Shown in pieces: positions 1 to 8,681 of a stretch of DNA of 64,000 nucleotides (the stretch's first letter is position 1; every line of letters begins with the position of its first letter). Position numbers and translations under genes: made by a program. The notes beneath the pieces are model-generated. The model searched no databases. It worked only from the letters and a program-made list of their open reading frames with translations, and was not told where the DNA came from. This stretch comes from Edaphobacter lichenicola. Its GTDB lineage: Bacteria > Acidobacteriota > Terriglobia > Terriglobales > Acidobacteriaceae. The DNA lies in contig NZ_JACHDY010000005.1 in the NCBI RefSeq assembly GCF_014201315.1, forward strand, positions 124,001 through 188,000, given 5' to 3'.

Positions 1-183
1 CTGCTGGTGACTGAGATGGCTGGTCGGCCGCTGGCACAGTGGCACGGTGCACCGATACGGTTACATATGCCGATCAAGTACGGTTACAAACAGATCAAAC
101 GGATTGGACTGATCGCGTACACCGACAGGCGGCCTGACGACTACTGGACGAAGCTGGGGTACGACTGGTACGCGGGGCTTTAG
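1..183 (+). CDS. Molybdopterin-dependent oxidoreductase, C-terminal end (partial)
   Basis: The window opens inside this gene; only the last 60 codons and the TAG stop are present. The tail reads through 'HGAPIRLHMPIKYGYK' and 'DDYWTKLGYDWYAG', which fits the C-terminal end of the catalytic domain in the sulfite oxidase / YedY-like molybdenum-cofactor family (a HGxPxRL...YGYK segment, then a closing GYWxxxGY-type segment). These enzymes use molybdopterin to oxidise or reduce small substrates, usually in the periplasm. The cofactor cysteine and any export signal lie outside the window, so substrate and location cannot be given. A palindromic repeat begins 12 bp after the stop. Confidence 0.75.
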   Translation: MLVTEMAGRPLAQWHGAPIRLHMPIKYGYKQIKRIGLIAYTDRRPDDYWTKLGYDWYAGL

Positions 184-194
184 AGGGACCTATG

Positions 195-402
195 TCCTGC
201 CGGACGGGCCCACTGCGCGGAGGGCGGTCACTTCGTGACGCGTGTCCCGGTCTGGGCAGGGTGAGCTTCTATGGTCCTCCCGCTGGTCGGAATCAATTTT
301 TCCCTCCGACCAACGGGAGGACCAATGGTGTTTGGTCAAACGAAACAGGGTATACAAGTCACGAAGTGACCGCCCCACGCGTAGTGGGCCCGTCCGGCAG
401 GA
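195..402. repeat. Nested palindromic repeat, copy A (208 bp)
   Basis: Full-length member of a family with seven copies in this window. The outer arms begin TCCTGCCGGACGGGCC and end GGCCCGTCCGGCAGGA. Inside them lies the pair GGTCACTTCGTGAC (about 226-239) and GTCACGAAGTGACC (about 359-372), and at the centre a second stem, TCCTCCCGCTGGTCGGA against TCCGACCAACGGGAGGA. A GTATAC hexamer sits on the right shoulder. It lies between convergent genes, 12 bp after the oxidoreductase stop and 5 bp beyond the stop of the DUF4440 gene. Apparent ORFs on both strands here are only the translated palindrome. Confidence 0.93.
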
Positions 403-407
403 CACTG

Positions 408-758
408 TCAGCTGGCGATAGTGCCTTGATGGAAGAGGAGCTGCCAGCGGTTATCGCGAAAGACCCAGAGGGAGGAGCGGTGGGAGACGGCGACTGAGGT
501 GGTGGCGCGATAGGTGGCGTGGACGACATCCTCTGCAAGTTGTGCGATGTAGAAGTGGTGGATGGTCGCGGCGCGAGCTGTGCTGGACAGGAGCACGTCG
601 ATGGTCTGCTGGCGATTGAAGACACGGCCAGAGGTGCAGAACTCCCTGTACTCCTCGGCGAAGAGCGGGACGAGGGCGGTGCGGTCAGCCTCTCGGTCGG
701 GATGGAGGAGACGCTCTTCGAGTGCGTAGAGATGGTCTTGAAGTTCGGACTTATTCAT
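408..758 (-). CDS. DUF4440 / NTF2-like protein (116 aa)
   Basis: Small soluble protein of the DUF4440 group within the NTF2/SnoaL-like fold. The start at 758 gives the typical family opening: a short helix with 'LYALEERLLHPD', then 'LFAEEYREFCTSGRVFNRQQ', and near the C-terminus 'SSLWVFRDNRWQLLFHQG'. The open frame extends upstream, but that stretch runs antisense through the end of prmC and is rejected. A purine-rich GGAG lies about 12 nt before the ATG. It is the last gene of the leftward prfA-prmC cluster, 61 bp after prmC. Members bind small ligands or are enzymes of unknown substrate; no function can be assigned here. Confidence 0.85.
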   Translation of the reverse strand: MNKSELQDHLYALEERLLHPDREADRTALVPLFAEEYREFCTSGRVFNRQQTIDVLLSSTARAATIHHFYIAQLAEDVVHATYRATTSVAVSHRSSLWVFRDNRWQLLFHQGTIAS

Positions 759-819
759 GAAACAAGGACTCCAACTGTTGATACGAACGACAGAGTCGTG
801 GGTTTCATTGTGACAGATT

Positions 820-1692
820 TTATCGGTTCGGGTCGAATGGGTTCGGCTTGCGCGCGAGGGCGACACGCGGAATCTGCTGGAGATCGTTGAGGAAGGTGAC
901 GTCGTTCCATCCGGCGAGCAGACGGGTGAGCGACTGTTGCTGGCCGTGGCCAATCTCGAGCGCGAGTATGCCGTTTGGTTTGAGCGCGCCGAGGGCCTCC
1001 GGAATGAGCCGGCGGTAGAGGTCGAGGCCGGTTTCGCCTGCGAAGAGTGCGGCGGCGGGCTCATGCTCGCGAACCTGGGGGTGCAGTGTGAGGCTGTCGG
1101 ATGTGGGGATGTAGGGTGGGTTGCTGACGATGGCGTCGAAGGTTTTGCCGTGAGATTCGACGGCGGCGAGTAGATCGGAGGGAAGGAACTGGATGCGGTT
1201 GGCTACGTTGTGCTCGCGGGCGTTTTGCTCTGCGATGGCGAGAGCATCGAGGGAGAGGTCGACGGCGGTGATCGTGGCCAGTGGAAGGTGGACGGCGAGT
1301 GCGATGGCGATGGCTCCCGACCCGGTGCCGATATCGACGAGCTTTACACCCCGGTCTGTGGGGAGCAGCTTGAGGACGGCCTCGACGAGATGCTCGGTCT
1401 CGGGGCGGGGGATGAGGACCGCGGGGGTGACGTGGAGGCGCAGACCGTAGAACTCCTGCTCGCCGGTGATGTACTGGATGGGTTCGAACTGGATACGGCG
1501 TCTGATGGCGATCTGATAGAGCGCGTCTTGGGCGGGGGAGAGGTCGCGGTCGGGATATGCGATGAGGGTGACGCGGGAGATCTGTAGCGTGTGGAGGAGA
1601 AGAAGTTCGGCGTCGCGGTGGGCGTGTTCGCTGAGGTGTGGGTTGGCGGCCAGCTCGGCTGCGGCGTTGGTGATGGCCTGGCGGAAGGTCAT
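820..1692 (-). CDS. prmC: Release factor glutamine methyltransferase PrmC (HemK)
   Basis: SAM-dependent N5-glutamine methyltransferase that modifies the GGQ glutamine of release factors in the cytoplasm. The 290-residue protein has an N-terminal helical domain (about 1-75), 'IPRPETE' at 94-100, the SAM-binding 'DIGTGSG' at 120-126 and the catalytic 'NPPY' at 191-194, all diagnostic of PrmC. The start at 1692 was chosen because the longer frame adds 66 low-complexity residues that lie antisense in the upstream gene and because MTFRQAI matches the family N-terminus. It begins 7 bp after the stop of the upstream secreted-protein gene. Its substrate RF1 is encoded three genes upstream in the same leftward cluster. 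Confidence 0.95.
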   Translation of the reverse strand: MTFRQAITNAAAELAANPHLSEHAHRDAELLLLHTLQISRVTLIAYPDRDLSPAQDALYQIAIRRRIQFEPIQYITGEQEFYGLRLHVTPAVLIPRPETEHLVEAVLKLLPTDRGVKLVDIGTGSGAIAIALAVHLPLATITAVDLSLDALAIAEQNAREHNVANRIQFLPSDLLAAVESHGKTFDAIVSNPPYIPTSDSLTLHPQVREHEPAAALFAGETGLDLYRRLIPEALGALKPNGILALEIGHGQQQSLTRLLAGWNDVTFLNDLQQIPRVALARKPNPFDPNR

Positions 1693-1699
1693 GCTGCGG

Positions 1700-2515
1700 C
1701 TACCTTGACTGGGGCTGAGTGGAGTCTGAGGTTGTGGGGAGGATAGTGGAGCTGGCGGCGAAGCGATGGTAGTTGCTGTACTTCGCGGTGAAGCGGAAGG
1801 CATTGGTCTTTGGAGTCTCGGTGGTGAAGGCGACGACCGTGATGGGTAGCCAGAAGGATCTTCCATTGAGGGTGACGGGTGCGAAGTCAACAGAGGCTGT
1901 GCCTAGAACTGCCTGATCTTTACCGATGGGATGCGGAACCGTGCGCTCAATGTGTGTGACCTGCGCGGTGGATGAGTCGATGACGAACTTGCCGGTGGTT
2001 TCGGGCCGAATCGTGACGCAGGCGGGTTGTTTCGCGGCGGATTCGCGGGCGGTGAAGGTGAAGGCTTCGGTGCCGGGAGATGCTGGGGAGGAGCGATCGG
2101 CCTGGTAGTCGAAACACTCGCGGCGATCGGCGGAGAGGAACTTCGCGAGTGCGCCGCTGAAGCCTCCGTTGAACGAGATGGGCATATCGAGCTTTTTGCT
2201 GCTCGATGGTTTGCCGTTGATCGCCTTCACTTCACGAGACTCTTCGAGGGTGCCGTCTGGCGAAGGCGATCGCGCGACTCGGAAGAGTGCTTCGACGGTG
2301 GTCTCGTGCTTGAGCTTACCGTCATGGATCTCCTGAGAGGTGATGTGCTCGTCACAGAGAAAGCTGGGGACGGTGGACTTGTACTGCTCGGTGTTGGCTT
2401 CGATGCGGGAGAGGATCTGTTCGAGTGCGGGGGCGGGCTGCTGGGCCAGGACAGCGGCGAAGCAGCCAAGAAGGCAGACGGGAGACAGGCGTGCGAGAAG
2501 TGGAGAGAGGCGCAT
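1700..2515 (-). CDS. Secreted protein of unknown function (271 aa)
   Basis: Not recognised as a named family. Residues 1-24 form a Sec-type signal peptide (MRLSPLLAR, a hydrophobic core, cleavage near 'VLAQQ'). The mature part begins with a helical stretch containing 'ILSRIEANTEQYKSTVPSFLCDE', a pattern I associate with acidobacterial exported proteins that often sit among housekeeping genes, followed by a mixed beta-rich region with cysteines in 'RRECFDYQ' and 'PACVTIRPE'. No catalytic motif is visible. It lies between a VOC gene (36 bp upstream) and prmC (7 bp downstream), so co-transcription is likely. The envelope location is inferred only from the signal peptide. Confidence 0.72.
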   Translation of the reverse strand: MRLSPLLARLSPVCLLGCFAAVLAQQPAPALEQILSRIEANTEQYKSTVPSFLCDEHITSQEIHDGKLKHETTVEALFRVARSPSPDGTLEESREVKAINGKPSSSKKLDMPISFNGGFSGALAKFLSADRRECFDYQADRSSPASPGTEAFTFTARESAAKQPACVTIRPETTGKFVIDSSTAQVTHIERTVPHPIGKDQAVLGTASVDFAPVTLNGRSFWLPITVVAFTTETPKTNAFRFTAKYSNYHRFAASSTILPTTSDSTQPQSR

Positions 2516-2550
2516 GCGTGACTTTACGTTAGCAGAGGGGAGATGGTTCG

Positions 2551-3408
2551 CTAGCGGGTTTCGAGGATCAGCACGTTGCCGTCGGGGTCGATCACGGTGA
2601 GGGTGGCTCCGTTTTTGACGGCGAAGATGCCTTCTTTGTGCAGGTGGCGCGCGGCCTTGGCGAGGTTGCTCGATTCGAGCGTCATACGAGCGTGCGTGCC
2701 GGTGGTTGCGGGTATGATTTCAAGCTCCTGGCCGCTCTCGCCAGGCATGTGGAGGCTCATCGGATCGTTGGCGATGGGCTTGAAGTTGAGCTGGTTGATG
2801 TAGAAGTCGCGAGCCGAGGCGGGGTCTGCCATTGGGACCGAGACAGCGATCAGCTTTTCGCCGACGCGGTCGGGGCCGAGGTGCTTGCCCTGGTCTTCGC
2901 TATGGAGCGAGCCAGCGAGGTACTGGGTGTACTCGATGGTCTGTGGGCTAGAGGTTTGAAGGGGGCCACCCAGGATGAAGCGGAGATTCCCAGCATTTGT
3001 TTTAAGGATGGGCGTGGGGTTAAGGCCGTGGCTGCGGTAGTCGTCGTTGATCGCCTGAAGATCGGCGCCTTCGAAGCATAGGCTCAGGAGGCCGGTATCG
3101 GGCTCGGTTGGGGCGGCCGCGTGGAGCTCGATGAACTGGGTGTCGTTGATCTTGAGGAAGGACTCGTAGGGGACGTTGTCTTTGCGCAGGTCGAAGGCCT
3201 GTTCGAAGCCGAGCTTCTCGTAGAAGGCTACGGAGGTGGCAAGATCGTGGACGCGAAGGGCGACGTGGGCGATGCCGTTGAAGGGTGGTGTCCTGGTATC
3301 GGGCTGTGCGTGAAGAAGGGGTGCTGAGAGGGCTGAAACAACGGCGAGAATGACGACGTGCATTGCGGTACGGGCAGAGCGGTGGGCGCTCCGGTGCTGC
3401 CTGATCAT
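2551..3408 (-). CDS. Exported VOC-superfamily protein (glyoxalase/bleomycin-resistance fold)
   Basis: Contains two VOC modules. The first starts 'GIAHVALRVHDLATSVAFYEKLGFEQAF', the second 'KLIAVSVPMADPASARDFYINQLNFKPI' and ends 'TLTVIDPDGNVLILET', the usual C-terminal VOC strand. Such proteins bind a divalent metal and act as lyases, dioxygenases or resistance proteins; the substrate cannot be told. The start at 3408 (MIRQHRS) is preferred over the longer frame because AGAGG lies 8 nt upstream and it yields a signal peptide ending at 'LLHAQP'. Export is unusual for a VOC protein. It lies 117 bp after prfA in the same direction. Confidence 0.8.
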   Translation of the reverse strand: MIRQHRSAHRSARTAMHVVILAVVSALSAPLLHAQPDTRTPPFNGIAHVALRVHDLATSVAFYEKLGFEQAFDLRKDNVPYESFLKINDTQFIELHAAAPTEPDTGLLSLCFEGADLQAINDDYRSHGLNPTPILKTNAGNLRFILGGPLQTSSPQTIEYTQYLAGSLHSEDQGKHLGPDRVGEKLIAVSVPMADPASARDFYINQLNFKPIANDPMSLHMPGESGQELEIIPATTGTHARMTLESSNLAKAARHLHKEGIFAVKNGATLTVIDPDGNVLILETR

Positions 3409-3524
3409 AGGTCGATCCTCTGGAAGAGACTGACGTGAAATCCTCCTCTCAAGTTTTAGGAGTTTCAAGTCAGCCGTCTCGTCGTTCTTTGCCATGCTCC
3501 TTGCCACGTCGGTGGGAAGCAGCC

Positions 3525-4601
<1,077 letters not shown>

Positions 4602-4857
4602 AGCTACTCCATTGAGTAAAAAGGGATTAGGGGATCAGAAGAGTCGGGGTCGAGGAGAGGCGCAGCTAGGCAAAGTCGTGGCGGTCGGGAGACTGGGCCA
4701 CGCGGGAGAGAAACACCGTATTTGCGACTGCGTTCATATCTGTTTAGATGTTACTCCTTGTGCGCAGGGTGCAGCCAGCCCCTTTTTGGCATCTTTACTG
4801 GAGTGGAATCAGTTGATACCAAACGGGGAATCGGGCACGCGGGGCGAGGTTGAAGGT

Positions 4858-6897
4858 ATGGCGTTGTTTGCGGTGGTCGCGGAGCTGGCGGACGAGTTGG
4901 CGAAGGAGGCCGGAAAGCTGAAAAAACGCGCGGCGATCGCTGAGACGATCTCGAAGGTGCACGCGGCAAGCTCGGAGAGTGGGCCGGAGAGCGACGACTC
5001 GGGCTTGTTGGCGCTCTATCTTGCTGGAACGCCGTTCGCTGAGGCGGATTCGCGGAAGCTGAACGCCGGCGGGGCTTTACTCTCCAAGGCGCTGCTGGCG
5101 GTCAGCGGAGCCAGCGACCAGATGCTGACTGCGGCTTACCGCCGCCACGGAGACATGGGTGCGGCGGCCTTCGATCTGCTGTTCGCTGCGAGGGCAGAGA
5201 AGACCGCAGAGCTGACGCTGGCCGCCGTGGCCGAGGCGTTTGCTGCGATGGCGGTGGCGAAGACGACGGCGATTCGTGCGGCTCTGGTCGAGGGCTTGCT
5301 GCGGCGGGCGACTCCGCTTGAAGCGAAGTACCTGCTGAAGCTGATGCTTGGCGATATGCGGATTGGAGTGAAGCAGAGCCTTGTGGAGGAGGCGATTGCC
5401 GTTGCGGCTGGAGCTTCTGTCGACGCTGTGCGGCGAGCGGTGATGCTGGAGGCGGATCTCGGCGGCGCAGTGCGGCGAGCCTTCTCTGGAACCCTGCATG
5501 AGTCCAGGATGCGGCTGTTTCATCCACTGGGATTTATGCTGGCCTCGCCGGTGGAGACGCCGGAGGAGGCGGTGGAGCGGTTCACCGAAAAGCCTGCGAA
5601 GGTGCCGGTGGTAAAGACAAAGAAGCCTCGTAAAGACAAGAAGGTGGTCGTCGTGGAGGCAGCGAACCATAAGCCTGGAGAGGCTGTGCAGGCGCAAAGC
5701 TTCTATGCCGATGCCGAAGAATTTGCCGATGCTCCGCCGGAAGATGTCATTGCAAAAGAGACGCAGGCGGGGGGTGATACGACGCTTGCGAACGCCGCAG
5801 CCACACAGGGCGTGGAAGCATTTCTCGAAGACAAGTACGACGGGATGCGGGCGCAGATACACTGCGGAGACTCCGGTCAGCCGGGGCGCGTGGCGATCTA
5901 CTCGCGCAATAAAGAAGATGTGACCGAAAGCTTTCCGGAGCTTGAGGAGGCGTTTGCGCAGATTCGTGCGGAGACGGATGCGGCTGCGGGCTCGCTGATC
6001 CCGAGCTCCCTGATCCTGGATGGAGAGATTCTGGGGTGGGACTTCGAGCAGGGGCGCGCTCTGCCGTTCGCCGTGCTGGGGCAGAGGATTGGACGCAAGC
6101 GCGTCTCGAACGAGTGGCGGCAGCAGGTGCCGGTCGTCTTTGTGGCCTTCGACTTGATGTGCGCCGACGGTGAACTGTTGCTGGAGCTGCCGTTGCGGGA
6201 GCGGCGCAATCGGCTGGAGGCGGTGGTGGAGCGTCTGGTAGAGCGCGTGGCCTCTCCGCTGGTGGTGGACGAGCGGGCGCGTGATTCGCAGGCGGTGTTA
6301 TTTGCAGTCGAGGAGAGTGCCCCAGTGGAGAGGCTGATGATCTCGCCGTCGCGGCTGGTGGAGTCGGCCGAAGAGATCGACCGGGCCTATGCCGATGCCA
6401 GGGCCCGGGCGAACGAGGGAGTGATGTTGAAGGCTGCGGGGTCGGTCTATCAGCCGGGCCGGCGCGGGCTGGCGTGGGTAAAGCTGAAGCGCGAGCTGGC
6501 GACCCTGGACGTGGTGGTGACGGGGGCGGAGTTTGGGCATGGGAGGCGCGCCGGTATCTTGAGCGACTATACGTTTGCGGTGCGCGGCGATAAGGGCGAG
6601 CTGCTCAACGTCGGCAAAGCTTATTCGGGCCTGACGGACGTCGAGATCGGCGAGATGAGCGCGTGGATGATGGAACACACTCTCGAAGACCAGGGGTTCT
6701 TTCGCACAGTGGAACCGTTGATGGTGCTGGAGGTAGCGTTCAACAACATCATGCGCAGCGGTCGTCATGCGAGCGGATTTGCGCTGCGTTTCCCGCGCAT
6801 CCTGAAGATCCGGACGGACAAGCCGGTGAGCGAGATTGATACCGTCTCGCGGGTGGAAGAGGTATATCAGTCTCAGGTCGACAAACCGGTGGAGTAG
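4858..6897 (+). CDS. ATP-dependent DNA ligase with a charged inter-domain linker
   Basis: Seals nicked DNA using ATP. An N-terminal helical DNA-binding domain (about 1-235, ending 'GTLHESRMRLFHPLGFMLASP') is followed by a 75-80 residue linker rich in Lys, Pro and Ala (240-318), then the adenylation domain with the nucleophile K326 in 'EDKYDGMRAQIH', the 'EILGWD' motif, and a C-terminal OB-fold containing 'GHGRRAGILSDYTFAV' and 'SGRHASGFALRFPRI'. This is the archaeal/eukaryotic ligase I-like arrangement, found in some bacteria in addition to the NAD-dependent LigA. The ATG at 4858 is chosen because the frame upstream to 4612 lacks ligase-like sequence and runs into the prfA leader. The role is probably repair. 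Confidence 0.92.
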   Translation: MALFAVVAELADELAKEAGKLKKRAAIAETISKVHAASSESGPESDDSGLLALYLAGTPFAEADSRKLNAGGALLSKALLAVSGASDQMLTAAYRRHGDMGAAAFDLLFAARAEKTAELTLAAVAEAFAAMAVAKTTAIRAALVEGLLRRATPLEAKYLLKLMLGDMRIGVKQSLVEEAIAVAAGASVDAVRRAVMLEADLGGAVRRAFSGTLHESRMRLFHPLGFMLASPVETPEEAVERFTEKPAKVPVVKTKKPRKDKKVVVVEAANHKPGEAVQAQSFYADAEEFADAPPEDVIAKETQAGGDTTLANAAATQGVEAFLEDKYDGMRAQIHCGDSGQPGRVAIYSRNKEDVTESFPELEEAFAQIRAETDAAAGSLIPSSLILDGEILGWDFEQGRALPFAVLGQRIGRKRVSNEWRQQVPVVFVAFDLMCADGELLLELPLRERRNRLEAVVERLVERVASPLVVDERARDSQAVLFAVEESAPVERLMISPSRLVESAEEIDRAYADARARANEGVMLKAAGSVYQPGRRGLAWVKLKRELATLDVVVTGAEFGHGRRAGILSDYTFAVRGDKGELLNVGKAYSGLTDVEIGEMSAWMMEHTLEDQGFFRTVEPLMVLEVAFNNIMRSGRHASGFALRFPRILKIRTDKPVSEIDTVSRVEEVYQSQVDKPVE

Positions 6898-7041
6898 AGC
6901 GAACGCGCGCCGGGAAGAACTTGAGCGAAAGAAGTCTTCGGTGCTCGCCGATCGTAATGACGGAAACCTATTTCCTGGTTGCTATAGCTCCCTCTGCCTG
7001 CTAGAGTGCGTTCCACAGCCACCTAGTTCGCCGGGGAGACG

Positions 7042-8610
7042 ATGATCGAAGACAGTCATGCGCCAGGCAGGGTAACGCAATTTGTCGTCCTACTCGCCAG
7101 CTTCGTCCTGCTGGATCTTCTCTCGTTGCCCATCTTTTTTTCGTACTACCTCTGGGTCTTTGCGGACAGAAGCAACTTCCTCAACCTCGACTACATGCTG
7201 GCCGAACATCTTCGCCTGGGGGTGGATGCCTTTTATCAGTACGGGCTTCTTCCAGTCCTGATTCAGCGCGTCCTGTTTGCGATCTTCGGCCGCGGCTACT
7301 GGCCGATGATCGGTTGCACGGTCGTCGTGTTGATCCTGATGGTGGTGTTCTGGGCGTCTTTCCTGCGTGGCCTCTCCTCGCGATGGCTGTATCTCGCTGC
7401 GGTGGTCGCGGTTGCTCCTCTTCTTCTGTGGGTCAATCCCAACTTTCCTTACTCGCTGGTGCAATTGTCGATGTTGTTTGCCCTGCTCCTTCTCGTGGAA
7501 GGACGAGCGGACGCGGCACTTGCCGTCTCCGTGATTGGCTGCTTCAGCGTTCCCTCGCTGCCGCTGCTTCTCACCGGCCTTCTCGCTGTCTATCTCGCAG
7601 CGGATTGGTGGTTCAACAGCGACCGTTCGATCCGGCTTCTGGTTCGGCGCTTTGCTCCCGGCGTTCTAACGTACGTTGTCCTGTTCGTTGGTCTAAGCGC
7701 CTACTTCGGGGTTCAATCCACTCTGGCAACCGCGCTCCCCATGCTGGGACTGAAGTTTTACTACGGGTCGGCGGGCAAAATGGATTACAACGACCTGAAG
7801 GGCTTCCTGCACCCCGCCGGCCACAGTTTGAAGTACTACCTCGCGTATTACATCGTCACACCGATTACATGGTGGATCCTCAGCACGCTCGCACTGGCTG
7901 TTATGGGAGCCCGGGCGATCGCCGTAATGATCCGCAGCGGTAGACTCGATCCCAGGCACGCCGCCGTCGCATTTTGCGCTGCGCTGCAGATCTTCTTTGC
8001 ACTCGCGGCTTACAAAGGTGACGGGCAGCACATCATCTACGATCCAATCGTTGTGGCGGGCGTGCTCCTTGGCATCTCGCTGCTCGCGGCTCCTCGCTGG
8101 CAAAATCGCGCTCTGATCCTCTTTATCGGCATCGGACTCTGTGCGCAGCTGTCGCAGGCTCGGCTCACTCTGGCCGCGTGGAGGGGCACTCAGCGCTCCC
8201 CGATTACAAAGAACCTCTACGCAGAGCCCGAGTATGCTGCGCAGATGGCGAAGATTCTTGAGATTGCCTCGACGAATAAGGTCCTGATGATGTCGAACGC
8301 GACGGGAGTCCACGGCTACTATCCAACGATCGGCTCTCCGGACGCATGGTTTCTAATGCCGCACCAGCAGCTTCCTGCGGACCGCGAGCGCATCCTCGCC
8401 GGTGTTCGTGCGGCCGAGGTGGTGGTCGAGGACACCACGCACGTCCCGTACTTTACCGACCGTGATCCGGATGTTCAGGCTCAGCTTCGCTCGATGTGCC
8501 TGACCGACGTCACCCGCGACTTCCAGATATGGTGGCGGCATCCGCCGGAGTCCGCCACCTGCAAGATCAACATGCGCAATACGCGAAGTGGCTCGGAGCA
8601 GCCGAATTAG
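7042..8610 (+). CDS. Polytopic membrane protein of unknown function (522 aa)
   Basis: About ten hydrophobic segments spread from residue 14 ('VVLLASFVLLDLLSLPIFF') to about 380. A large loop follows the second segment, and the C-terminal 130 residues are soluble ('EPEYAAQMAKILEIASTNKVLMMSN' and 'VVVEDTTHVPYFTDRD'). Topology and size resemble glycosyltransferase family 39/87-like membrane proteins that use lipid-linked sugars, but the usual N-terminal acidic 'DE' motif is not obvious, so no function is claimed. ATG 7042 directly follows 'GGGGAGACG', a good ribosome-binding site. The stop is 72 bp before the GH127 gene. Confidence 0.75.
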   Translation: MIEDSHAPGRVTQFVVLLASFVLLDLLSLPIFFSYYLWVFADRSNFLNLDYMLAEHLRLGVDAFYQYGLLPVLIQRVLFAIFGRGYWPMIGCTVVVLILMVVFWASFLRGLSSRWLYLAAVVAVAPLLLWVNPNFPYSLVQLSMLFALLLLVEGRADAALAVSVIGCFSVPSLPLLLTGLLAVYLAADWWFNSDRSIRLLVRRFAPGVLTYVVLFVGLSAYFGVQSTLATALPMLGLKFYYGSAGKMDYNDLKGFLHPAGHSLKYYLAYYIVTPITWWILSTLALAVMGARAIAVMIRSGRLDPRHAAVAFCAALQIFFALAAYKGDGQHIIYDPIVVAGVLLGISLLAAPRWQNRALILFIGIGLCAQLSQARLTLAAWRGTQRSPITKNLYAEPEYAAQMAKILEIASTNKVLMMSNATGVHGYYPTIGSPDAWFLMPHQQLPADRERILAGVRAAEVVVEDTTHVPYFTDRDPDVQAQLRSMCLTDVTRDFQIWWRHPPESATCKINMRNTRSGSEQPN

Positions 8611-8681
8611 TTGCACGCCGACGGAGTTTACTCCTAGTGTGGCTGGTGACAGATGTGTCTGCTCAGGCGGATGATGTTTGA

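Noticed and set aside
190..405. Open frames on both strands (71 and 101 codons) over repeat A
   Set aside because: They translate the palindrome; the same peptide (CRTGPLR...) recurs at other repeat copies, so they are not genes.
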